Below, one piece after another: positions 17,458 through 24,190 of a stretch of 64,000 nucleotides of DNA. The notes beneath the pieces were generated by a model, which ran no database searches, had not been told where the DNA came from, and saw only the letters and a list, made by a program, of their open reading frames with translations. Each line of letters opens with the position of its first letter. The first letter of the stretch is position 1. A program made the position numbers and the translations under genes. The DNA comes from Paraburkholderia solitsugae. Its GTDB lineage: Bacteria; Pseudomonadota; Gammaproteobacteria; Burkholderiales; Burkholderiaceae. Location of the stretch: positions 1 to 64,000 of the forward strand of contig NZ_WOEY01000141.1 in NCBI RefSeq assembly GCF_013177695.1, given 5' to 3'.

Positions 17458-17826
17458 TTAAGGCTTTGCCGCGTGCCACATGTCCTTGAAGCCATCTCCC
17501 TTCATGTCTCCCGCCTGCTTGTCCGCCGCGTAGCGATACAGCGGATGGCCTTTGTACGCCCATTGCTGTTTGCCGTCGGCGGAAGGGATGACCGTCCAGT
17601 CGCCTGACGGCTTGTCGGACGGGCTCGCCATGGCCGCTGGCCAATTGCTCATGCAGCCGCCGGTGCACGCGCTCACGCCGGGCGTGGTGTCCTTGTCAAA
17701 GGTATAGAGCGTCATACCGTCCGCAGTGACGAAGCGGCCACCGACGATCTTCGGGGCTTCGGCAAAAGCGGCCTGTTGCAGTGCGAGGAGAGTCAGCGTG
17801 GAGAGGCAGAAGAGTGTCTTGCGCAT
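17458..17826 (-). CDS. Secreted protein with COG4315/PF03640-type repeats
   Basis: A 122-residue protein from the ATG at 17826, which has AGGAGCC upstream. A longer in-frame start would add 47 residues before the signal peptide and is unlikely. The signal peptide is MRKTLFCLSTLTLLALQQ, cleaved near AFAEAP. The mature protein carries two repeats of the YTFDKDTTPG...CTGGC...WPA and WAYKGHPLYRYAADKQAGD kind that define the 'secreted repeat of unknown function' family. No catalytic role is established for the family. There is no lipobox cysteine, so it should be periplasmic and soluble. Confidence 0.8.
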   Translation of the reverse strand: MRKTLFCLSTLTLLALQQAAFAEAPKIVGGRFVTADGMTLYTFDKDTTPGVSACTGGCMSNWPAAMASPSDKPSGDWTVIPSADGKQQWAYKGHPLYRYAADKQAGDMKGDGFKDMWHAAKP

Positions 17827-17960
17827 GATGTCGGCTCCTGATCTTGGTATTGGTCTCGCGCGGAACGCGGTGTACGGATGTGCGTGGGGAATGAACGATT
17901 GAAGGGATGCGTTTATTCCCTCGGCTTCGCGCGGAAGCCCAAAGCGACACACCCGGACGG

Positions 17961-18155
17961 GTCGCAACGGCGCACGGTTTTAGATCCAGCTTTCCTGATT
18001 GGGTCAGCGAACACGGCTATGCGCGAGACCTTGCCGAACGTGCGCTCGCGCATACGGTCGCCAACAAGGTTGATGCGGCCTACCATCGGACTGAGCTGCT
18101 CGAACAGCGACGGCCGCTGATGGAAGCGTGGGCGAAGCACGTGTGCAACCAGTGA
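17961..18155 (+). pseudogene. Tyrosine integrase C-terminal fragment
   Basis: The plus-strand frame reads VATAHGFRSSF, ERALAHTVANKVDAAYHR and LLEQRRPLMEAWAKHV. This is the end of a P4-type phage/island integrase, with the HxxR arginine (HGFR), the second active-site histidine (ALAHT) and the probable nucleophilic tyrosine (AAYHR). About 65 residues remain of a protein usually near 400. Nothing resembling the rest lies upstream, where the secreted-repeat gene is intact. It is a remnant, not a functional recombinase. Its strand is opposite to the integrase N-terminal fragment next to ssrA, so the two are either different integrases or separated by an inversion. Confidence 0.8.
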
Positions 18156-18239
18156 CGGTTGCCCGAAACAGCAGGCGGCGCGGCAATTTGATCAGCGCGC
18201 TGCCCACACCCCATATTGACAACACTAGCGCGAAGATCA

Positions 18240-18627
18240 TCAACTACGCCTAGCTTGCCCCGTGCGCTCTCGCTTTATGGCATCTTCGACCTCACTCCAT
18301 ACATCGGCAAGTCGGAGTCGATAGTACAGGACGCTCGCCTCGTAGCTAATCCTGCGAATGAGCGATCTCTCTTTGGATGACAGTAAAGAGTTTATCTGGC
18401 TTACAACCCAAGCCGAATCAGCCAGCCCAGACCGCCGGAGCAGGCGTCAACATATTGGGGCCACAGACGGGGGCAACCTCTCGAAAAAATATTTCCTTTA
18501 AGACATTCATCGGAAAGCGACTGATTTGAGCGGCTTCGCGGTCATGGTCTATTTCGTTGTCTACGAAAAACTCCGACATGACAACCCATATGAATTCTTG
18601 CTCAGCTTTTCCTACCGGATTTTCCAT
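18240..18627 (-). pseudogene. Small gene after the putative T6SS cargo gene, broken by a frameshift
   Basis: Frame one begins at the ATG at 18627 (MENPVGKAEQEFIWVVMSEF) and stops after 69 residues at 18418 with PAVWAG. Reading continues in a shifted frame from 18419: DSAWVVSQINSLLSSKE, then ISYEASVLYYRLRLADVW, to a stop at 18240, 59 further codons. The join looks like one family in which WAG is followed by F-D, so a net loss of two bases (or gain of one) at about 18420 is likely. The restored protein is near 129 residues, without signal or membrane segment. It recalls DUF7079-like small proteins, from memory only. Its start overlaps the end of the cargo-like gene by 16 bases, the typical place of an immunity gene. 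Confidence 0.65.
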
Positions 18628-19409
18628 GCCTGAAATTCCCTTACCTCATCCATATAGACGTCGTAAGCAGCGCCAGTAATCGTTGCTCCTGCCGTCGACC
18701 CGATGATTAGAACGGCGATAGCACAGAACGGCGCTCCCGGTCCACAAACAGAGGACACAGCCAGGGCCGCCAAAGCACCTCCTATCATGCCACCCTCAAT
18801 AACCGTCCCTTGCCTTGCTGCTTCACCGACCTTATCGTCTGCCGTCACAATTTCGTATCCGGCAAGCGCCGCCGTTACCAAAATGCCGACCTTGCCCGCA
18901 ACCCTTAGCCTGGCGGTTTTTGCAGTTATTTTTACGTTGTTTCGCCCAGCAGCCTCGATGACTGCGTAATACGCTCGATCCCTTTCAGCATCGGTCAGGC
19001 TGCGAAAGGGCTTAGAAAAGAGTCTGTCCGACTATCTGTCCAAAAGGGTTTCTAAATGAAGTCCCTGCGCCTTCTTCACCTGCGCAAATGGCAACGCTTG
19101 AGGCGAAGTTATTTTTCGCGTCTCCTCCATGATTTGATTTCGCATGGTTTGACAAAACGAGGCACCGTCTGCAACGGACATCCTTCCTGAATCAACTTCT
19201 TCTTGGACCATTTTGCTCACCCGACGGATGCCATCCGCATAACGGGCACGAACACTCGCATCGCTGATTGCATTGCTAGAAAAATATAGTCCTGCGGCCT
19301 CGAATGAATCTCGGGCAGATTGGAGAATGTTGCTGTTTAGGGAATGCTCTTGCTTTGTCTGATATGGCCCGCTGTACACCGTGTTTGAATTCGTTTGGTT
19401 GTCCGGCAT
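18612..19409 (-). pseudogene. Putative T6SS cargo/effector gene interrupted by an in-frame amber codon
   Basis: From the ATG at 19409 the frame encodes 125 residues (MPDNQTNSNTVYSG...LETLLDR), then a TAG at 19032-19034. The same frame continues unbroken for 139 more codons: SDRLFSKPFRSLTDAE, YYAVIEAAGRNNVKI, then a glycine-rich hydrophobic stretch (GGMIGGALAALAVSS and AVLIIGSTAGATITGAA), ending AWKIR. The register is exact across the TAG (51 codons from the TAG at 19034 to the TTG at 18881), so a single base change from a Tyr codon would explain it. The glycine-zipper hydrophobic segment suggests membrane insertion. The place after PAAR genes suggests a type VI secretion cargo. Function is inferred. 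GGGGTGAACA precedes the start. Confidence 0.75.
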
Positions 19410-19981
19410 TGTTCACCCCATGATTGCGACAGAAGAGCATCGGTTACCGCAGCATAGCTCCCGGAACTGCCACCAAGCAGCAATTCGACTCGGCTGCATG
19501 CGTTGCCCTCTATCCGATCAAAACGAACCGTGTTGTCCGAGTCAAAAACTCCGTACTCCACAGAACCATCCGCAAAATACGCGGCGCAACGCAAGCCCTC
19601 ACAACTGACGGATTCACGCAATACAAACTTGATCCAGTGACCGGAGTCGCTTGTAACAAGAGCAGAATTATTGCCCACGCTGCTTGCACCCGCCGAGCCG
19701 TGGTTCGAGGTGAGAAAGTATCCCGGATTGCTGCCAACGATTACCCGGTTCTTTCCGCACGGGCAGAGTACCGAATCACCGTCAACAACAACGTTGCGCC
19801 CCTTGTCTGAGATTCCCTTGCCCGTTCCGAATATCCTATGGGTCCCCTTGCAGTTGCCGCACGTCGCCACGTCACCATCCAGCGCGAGCTTTTTGCCGTG
19901 ATCGGCATACCCGGTTGAGGAACCCATGACACGACCGCCCGTGGTCGTCCGGTCATCGTCCCGTACCGTAGCCTTACGCAT
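19337..19981 (-). CDS. PAAR-domain protein with C-terminal extension
   Basis: A 214-residue protein from the ATG at 19981 (MRKATVRDDDRTTTGGRV). Residues 1 to about 86 are a PAAR-type domain, the conical tip of a type VI secretion spike. Two Cys pairs (TCGNCKG and LCPCGK) probably bind the zinc at the tip. Residues 95-190 (HWIKFVLRESVSCEGLRCAAYFADGSVEYG) form an extension I cannot name; it could be an adaptor for cargo. The last 24 residues are read through the start of the next gene in another frame. Moving one base would end the protein at a TGA seven bases before the next ATG, so either the genes overlap by 73 bases or there is an indel. No other T6SS structural genes are in the window. Confidence 0.75.
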   Translation of the reverse strand: MRKATVRDDDRTTTGGRVMGSSTGYADHGKKLALDGDVATCGNCKGTHRIFGTGKGISDKGRNVVVDGDSVLCPCGKNRVIVGSNPGYFLTSNHGSAGASSVGNNSALVTSDSGHWIKFVLRESVSCEGLRCAAYFADGSVEYGVFDSDNTVRFDRIEGNACSRVELLLGGSSGSYAAVTDALLSQSWGEQCRTTKRIQTRCTAGHIRQSKSIP

Positions 19982-20135
19982 GGTTAGGCCCTCTGTCCGT
20001 GTCGCCCATATATGCCAGAGCATGCCCCTGCACATAGACCCCGCTCGTTGTTCGACTCACACGCCCACCGCACGGCGTGCGCGCACCAATGGTCGCAAAC
20101 AGATACGTCGTTGCTTCTTGTTGCTTATCTGACAT
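19974..20135 (-). pseudogene. Truncated PAAR-like gene
   Basis: A 53-residue frame from the ATG at 20135 (MSDKQQEATTYLFATIGART) has the look of the first half of a PAAR protein: YLFATIGARTPCGGRV, then a strand with GVYVQGHALAYMGD. After this point the family normally continues with a second set of PAAR strands of 40 or more residues. Here the text changes to TDRGPNHA and stops. The stop overlaps the start of the next PAAR gene by eight bases. A deletion fusing the middle of this gene to the start of the next would explain it. Confidence 0.6.
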
Positions 20136-20493
20136 TTCCGGTTTTCCGTTTTGAATGAATCGTCGCAGGCAACGTCTCGTGCGAGCGCGCCTCCTGCGCC
20201 CTAGGGTTTGCGCAACAGCCGGATATACAAACCCAAAGTCAATCATCCGCAAAGCCGGGGTGGAGGGATATCAGACAAGTTCGAAAGGCGGGACGGCTAC
20301 TCGAACGGCATCCGTTTTTTGATGCGGCGCAACCGCCGCTGCTGCCGTTTTTCCGCGCGCAAGATTGCCGCCTCATCGCATGAACGTAGCTTCACGAAGT
20401 GGTTAACCTACGCTTGCGGACGTATTCCAGCCCCCCGGTTCCTGCCGGTGTTCTAGCGCCGCGCAACTGGCTGCAGCCCGCTTTGATTAACTA
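20136..20493. other. Gene-poor island segment
   Basis: I see no intact gene in these bases. On the minus strand a short basic frame ending at 20297 (AILRAEKRQQRRLRRIKKRM) could be the tail of a lost coding sequence, but it has no identifiable relatives. Base composition is less GC-rich than the core genome. Confidence 0.4.
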
Positions 20494-20679
20494 TCAAAGA
20501 ATCAAACGAACGGAAACGCCGAGGAATAAGCGCTTTTCCTTTCCCGCGAACCGGTATTTGAAGCGCCACCACTGGCTCTCGCTAGGGACAACTTCCAGGT
20601 ACAGGCCGCCACCGTCGAACGACCGAACGGGTTTATTAGCAGGCGTCGCAGTGCGGATTGCGGGATCGATGAGGGGCAT
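20494..20679 (-). pseudogene. P4-type integrase N-terminal fragment beside ssrA
   Basis: From the ATG at 20679 the frame reads MPLIDPAIRTATPANK, then SFDGGGLYLEVVPS, then WWRFKYRFAGKEKRLFLGV. This is the arm-binding (DUF4102) N-terminal domain of P4-family tyrosine integrases. Homology ends after about 56 residues and a stop follows at 20494, so the core-binding and catalytic domains are gone. The fragment begins 156 bases from the 3' end of ssrA, the classical place of an integrase gene in an ssrA-integrated island. It marks the left boundary of the island. Confidence 0.8.
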
Positions 20680-20767
20680 CGAGGGCAACTCCGAGAAGGG
20701 GTACGTTCGTTGCCTCCCCAAAAATGCCCCCGGATGTCAATTGGAGAAGGTGGGCGAAGCTGGCAAC

Positions 20768-20800
20768 AAAAAACCCCGAGAGCCTTACGCTATCGGGGTT
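20768..20800 (-). terminator. Terminator downstream of ssrA
   Basis: On the minus strand AACCCCGA (20800-20793) pairs with TCGGGGTT (20779-20772), followed by a run of T. It lies about 35 bases after the tmRNA 3' end. Confidence 0.8.
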
Positions 20801-20834
20801 CTTGGTAAAACTTTGCTGCCACTTGCAAGGTGTT

Positions 20835-21204
20835 TGGTGGAGGCGGCGGGAATCGAACCCGCGTCCAGAAGCACTCTACGACTAGTTCTACATACTTAGT
20901 TCTGTCATTTGATTTAACCACCACGACGCGGACGAACACGCTGCGTGACGGCGATTCACTAGGTTTTCGACCCGGGCGTCGTGACGCCGCCAAGGCTTAA
21001 CTGACGTATATGACCTCTGTCGGTATTGCTACCGGTCTTGCGACTCTAGCCCGTCAGTGAACTAGGCAGAGGACGGCGGCCCTTAGGCTGCCAGTGCGAA
21101 CGTTTCGTCGTTTGCAGTTACGTTTTTCCCATTGATTAACGAGGTGACGGGTCCTCGGTATGCCCTAGCCGCTTCGCAACCCCTGTCGAAACCAGGTCGC
21201 CCCC
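20835..21204 (-). ncRNA. ssrA: Transfer-messenger RNA
   Basis: A 370-base tmRNA on the minus strand that rescues stalled ribosomes. The 5' end at 21204 (GGGGGCG) pairs over seven positions with the 3' acceptor strand before the encoded CCA at 20835, with one G-U pair. The 3' part has the tRNA-like TTCGATTCCCGC arm. The tag reading frame gives ANDETFALAA then TAA, around 21120-21086; the first tag codon of ribosome entry lies after GTAACT. The gene is intact despite the island fragments beside it. A 5' leader removed by RNase P is likely, since a TAAAAT -10-like box lies at 21240-21245. Confidence 0.97.
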
Positions 21205-21389
21205 ACGGTTCGTTGCCCCAAATGTCTGGGCCAGCGTAGATTTTACAATAGTTTGACGGCCGCGTCCTGGCTGATTGCCTTGTTGCCTTGCCGTCCCGCT
21301 GCATTGCTGCACGGCCGCGGCGAAGCGGCAACAAGCCACATAGCGTTGCGTGCGCCGTGTTCGCTGTATGCGCTTAGCCGCTCAACCGC

Positions 21390-22103
21390 TCAACCGATAT
21401 CGCGCAGCAGCTGCAGCAATTCAGCGGGTGAGTGCACGACATGCTGCGCGTGCCATTTCGTCGGCGGAATGTCGTTGCCGCAGTAGCCGTAGGCGGCCGC
21501 AATGGTCTTCATGCCGGCCGCGAAACCCGCCTGCACATCGCGCAGGTCGTCGCCGACGTAGACAATGCGCTCCGGCACCACATCCAGCTCGCGCGCGGCG
21601 TGCAGCAAGGGCGCAGGGTGCGGTTTCGAATGCGGGGTCGTGTCGCCGCTCACCACGCAGCCCGCGCGCTCTTCGAGGCCGAGTTGCGCGATCAGCGGCT
21701 CGGTGAGCCTTGCCGCCTTGTTCGTCACGATGCCCCAGCGCACACCTCGTGCGTCGAGATCGTCGAGCAATGCGGGGATGCCGGGAAACAGCACGGTCTC
21801 GATGCACAAGTCCGCTTCGTAGTTGGCGAGAAACTCCGCGCGCATCGACGCGAACTCGTGATCCTCAGGGCCGATGCCGAAGGCCCCGCCGATCAGCCCG
21901 CGCGCGCCCGCGGACGCGAGTGGCCGCAGGTTTTCGAGCGGCACCATCTCGAGGCTGCGATCATGGCGCATTTTGTTGACGGCGGCCGCCAGGTCAGGCG
22001 CGGTGTCGGCCAGCGTGCCGTCGAGGTCGAACAGGACAGCCGTGCAAAGACCGAGTGCATTGTCGTTGTCTTCGCGTTGGGGCAGGGGCGTGGGATCGCT
22101 CAT
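21390..22103 (-). CDS. gph: Phosphoglycolate phosphatase
   Basis: A 237-residue HAD-superfamily hydrolase. Motif I is VLFDLDGTLADTAPDL with the nucleophilic Asp and the acid/base Asp two residues on. The next sections are IVTNKAARL (motif II Thr) and SKPHPAPLL (motif III Lys), then YVGDDLRDVQAGFAAGM (motif IV acidic pair). The helical cap between motifs I and II is of the Gph/PGP type. It converts 2-phosphoglycolate, formed in DNA repair and photorespiration-like reactions, to glycolate. Other HAD substrates cannot be excluded. It is followed upstream in transcription by ubiG (34 bases), an association common in this group. Confidence 0.9.
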   Translation of the reverse strand: MSDPTPLPQREDNDNALGLCTAVLFDLDGTLADTAPDLAAAVNKMRHDRSLEMVPLENLRPLASAGARGLIGGAFGIGPEDHEFASMRAEFLANYEADLCIETVLFPGIPALLDDLDARGVRWGIVTNKAARLTEPLIAQLGLEERAGCVVSGDTTPHSKPHPAPLLHAARELDVVPERIVYVGDDLRDVQAGFAAGMKTIAAAYGYCGNDIPPTKWHAQHVVHSPAELLQLLRDIG

Positions 22104-22137
22104 TGATTGGATTGAGTCCGGGCAGCTCGGGGGCGGA

Positions 22138-22836
22138 TCAGACGTCGCGGCGGCAGGCGAGCATGTAGTTCACGCTCGAGTCGGCGGACAGCGTGAAATG
22201 CTTGCTGAGCGGGTTATAAACGATACCTTTGATGTCGGTCGTGCGCAGGCCGGCGGCGCGCACGAAGCTCGCCAACTCCGACGGACGGATGAAGCGCGCG
22301 TAATCGTGCGTGCCCTTGGGCAGCATCCGCGCGATATATTCGGCGCCGATCACCGCGAACAGATACGACTTCACATTGCGGTTTAGTGTGGAGAAAAACA
22401 CCCAGCCGCCTGGTTTCACCAGCGTCTTGCATGCCTCGACGATCGCGGCCGGTTCGGGCACGTGCTCGAGCATTTCCATGCAGGTGACGGCGTCGTAAGT
22501 GCCCGGTTCGCGGGCGGCGAGTGCTTCAGCGGCGATTTCTTCGTAATTGACGGTTACACCGCTTTCAAGGCTGTGAAGATCCGCCACACCGAGTGCCTGG
22601 GTCGACAGGTCGATTCCCTTCACGTGCGCCCCCAATCCTGCCATCGACTCCGACAGAATGCCGCCGCCGCAGCCGATATCCAGCACGGTTTTACCGGCGA
22701 GATGCGCGTGCGCGTCGATCCAGCTCAGGCGAATCGGATTGAGTTCATGCAGCGGTTTGAATTCGGCGTTCGGGTCCCACCAACGATGCGCGAGGTCGCT
22801 AAATTTCTGCAGTTCGTGGGGATCGGCGTTGGTCAT
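22138..22836 (-). CDS. ubiG: 3-demethylubiquinone-9 3-O-methyltransferase / 2-polyprenyl-6-hydroxyphenol methylase
   Basis: A 232-residue class I SAM methyltransferase. The glycine-rich SAM motif is VLDIGCGGGILSESMA, followed by an acidic residue in VKGIDLS. FSDLAHRWWDPNAEFKPLHELN near the N-terminus is a UbiG hallmark. Motifs CMEMLEHVPEP and STLNRNVKSYLFAVIGAEY complete the pattern. It performs both O-methylations of ubiquinone biosynthesis on the inner face of the membrane. Length and order match well-known UbiG. The start at 22836 (MTNADPHELQKF) is the family start. It lies between ompA and gph, all on the minus strand, but a terminator after ompA separates it. Confidence 0.95.
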   Translation of the reverse strand: MTNADPHELQKFSDLAHRWWDPNAEFKPLHELNPIRLSWIDAHAHLAGKTVLDIGCGGGILSESMAGLGAHVKGIDLSTQALGVADLHSLESGVTVNYEEIAAEALAAREPGTYDAVTCMEMLEHVPEPAAIVEACKTLVKPGGWVFFSTLNRNVKSYLFAVIGAEYIARMLPKGTHDYARFIRPSELASFVRAAGLRTTDIKGIVYNPLSKHFTLSADSSVNYMLACRRDV

Positions 22837-23006
22837 GGCGGAAGCTGCCTCGATGAGAGCGTTGAGCGGGCGCTCGAGGATAAACCCTGAGTATATAGGC
22901 CGGGCGACGGGGCGGCAAAATGCCGCGCGGCGGCTGGCGCGTCTTATTCCGGCAGGTCGGGCGCGTACTCGGAGGAGAAGGCGAGCGGCGCCCGCACCTG
23001 CGGCAT

Positions 23007-23034
23007 AAAAAAAGCCCCGCCGAAGCGGGGCTTT
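23007..23034 (-). terminator. Terminator after ompA
   Basis: On the minus strand AAAGCCCCGC pairs with GCGGGGCTTT around a four-base loop, followed by a T run. It lies about 20 bases after the ompA stop. Confidence 0.9.
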
Positions 23035-23055
23035 GATACTGCGGTAACTTGTAGC

Positions 23056-23703
23056 TTACTGCTTCGAAGTACCGACAACTTCGACTTCCACGCGACGATC
23101 CGGTGCGAGGCAAGCGACGAGTTGCTTGTGGTTCTTCTGGTTGCAACCGGTCGTGACCGGGTTGCGCTTGCCCTTGCCTTCCGTATAGATACGGTTGGAT
23201 TCGATGCCCTTGCTCACGAGGTACGACTTCACAGCTTGAGCACGGCGCAGCGACAGGCGGTCGTTGTACTTGTCCGAACCGATACGGTCCGTGTAACCCG
23301 TTGCGACGATGACTTCCAGGTTCAGCGCGCCAACCTTCGATGCCAGATCGTCCAGCTTTTCCTTGCCAGCCGGCTTCAGGATAGCCTTGTCGAAGTCAAA
23401 CAGAGCGTCAGCTTGATACGTAATCTTTTGGCTCGTAATAGCCGGTGCAGGTGCGACCGGAGCCGGCGGGGTCGGAGCCTGGGCAACCAGGGCGCCATCG
23501 CACTTAGCGTTGGCCGTTGCCGGCGTCCAGAATGCATCGCGCCAGCAAAGCTCGTTCGTGCCGTTCATCCACACGTATTCGCCGGTACCATTCACCCAGT
23601 TGTCGTTCGTAGCTTGTCGCGACGCCGGCACCGATTGCGCCATGGCGGATGCAGCCATAACTGCGGTAGCTGCAATGAACGCGAGCTTTGAAAGTTTATT
23701 CAT
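23056..23703 (-). CDS. ompA: OmpA-family outer membrane/peptidoglycan-binding protein
   Basis: A 215-residue protein with a signal peptide (MNKLSKLAFIAATAVMAASA, cut near AMAQ). A short N-terminal domain with two Cys (NELCWRDAF and AKCDG) is followed by a Pro/Ala linker (TPPAPVAPAP). The C-terminal OmpA domain contains FDFDKAILKPAGKEKLDDL and TGYTDRIGSDKYNDRLSLRR, the peptidoglycan-binding core with conserved Asp and Arg. Two further Cys (TGCNQKNHKQLVACL) near the end could form a disulfide. There is no eight-strand barrel, so it is a short OmpA-like protein tying the outer membrane to the wall. GAGAGGAG precedes the ATG. It is transcribed alone. Confidence 0.9.
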   Translation of the reverse strand: MNKLSKLAFIAATAVMAASAMAQSVPASRQATNDNWVNGTGEYVWMNGTNELCWRDAFWTPATANAKCDGALVAQAPTPPAPVAPAPAITSQKITYQADALFDFDKAILKPAGKEKLDDLASKVGALNLEVIVATGYTDRIGSDKYNDRLSLRRAQAVKSYLVSKGIESNRIYTEGKGKRNPVTTGCNQKNHKQLVACLAPDRRVEVEVVGTSKQ

Positions 23704-24190
23704 ATTTCTCCTCTCGAAATTGAGATTACCGCAGGTTTACTGCGAGCCTGTTGACGAAGACAAGTCATACATTGCTCGAAGTATAACATCGGTGTAGAAC
23801 AAAAAACGTGCTGTGTAGACTTCGAGCAGTGTCTAACTCTTTGTGCGTTGGCATTTTGCCATATCGTTCCCTTCCAACGATAAAAAAATCTGCCCCCGAT
23901 CAAATCGCCCTCCAATTGTGGTGCATGCGCAACAGAAGCAATCCGCTGAAGGCACCGCCAGTCATGGCTGAGCGGCGGATTGGCCCATGCACAAATCGAG
24001 CCTGCCCTGGTTGGATGATGGGGCGTTCAGGCGCCGTTCCCGATCGCCTGCTAATAGGTATACGTACCCCCGCCGGGGGCGGATGCGCGACATGTTAGAA
24101 TCGCGTGATGCGTTGCGCCTGCAATGCTTACGCGAAGGCGCGGTTAAGTGAGCTTTACGCCGTCGCCTTGGCACGTAAAAGATACGGATA
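23704..24190. other. Divergent ompA/gyrA intergenic region
   Basis: 487 bases without a supportable gene. It carries the ompA promoter with a TATACT -10 (minus strand, 23785-23780), a 9-base inverted repeat around it, and upstream sequence of gyrA with a TAGAAT -10-like box at 24096-24101. A G/C-rich block (24067-24080) precedes that box. Confidence 0.5.
23774..23827. repeat. Nine-base inverted repeat around the ompA promoter
   Basis: GCTCGAAGT (23774-23782) and ACTTCGAGC (23819-23827) are perfect inverted copies with centres 45 bases apart. The first arm overlaps the ompA -10 box. This could be a pair of sites for a regulator that bridges the promoter, or a long hairpin. Confidence 0.55.

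Noticed and set aside
17830..17960. Second copy of the ssrA 3' end as attR
   Set aside because: I looked for the acceptor-stem sequence at the far end of the island and saw no convincing match, so I do not annotate att sites.
18004..18243. Minus-strand open frame in the island (MMIFALVLSIWGVGS)
   Set aside because: It lies opposite the integrase fragment and the end of the shifted gene and shows no related family; probably chance.
20399..20899. Plus-strand frame ending inside ssrA
   Set aside because: It reads through the integrase fragment's antisense and the tmRNA gene and ends in tRNA-like sequence; it is not a protein gene.
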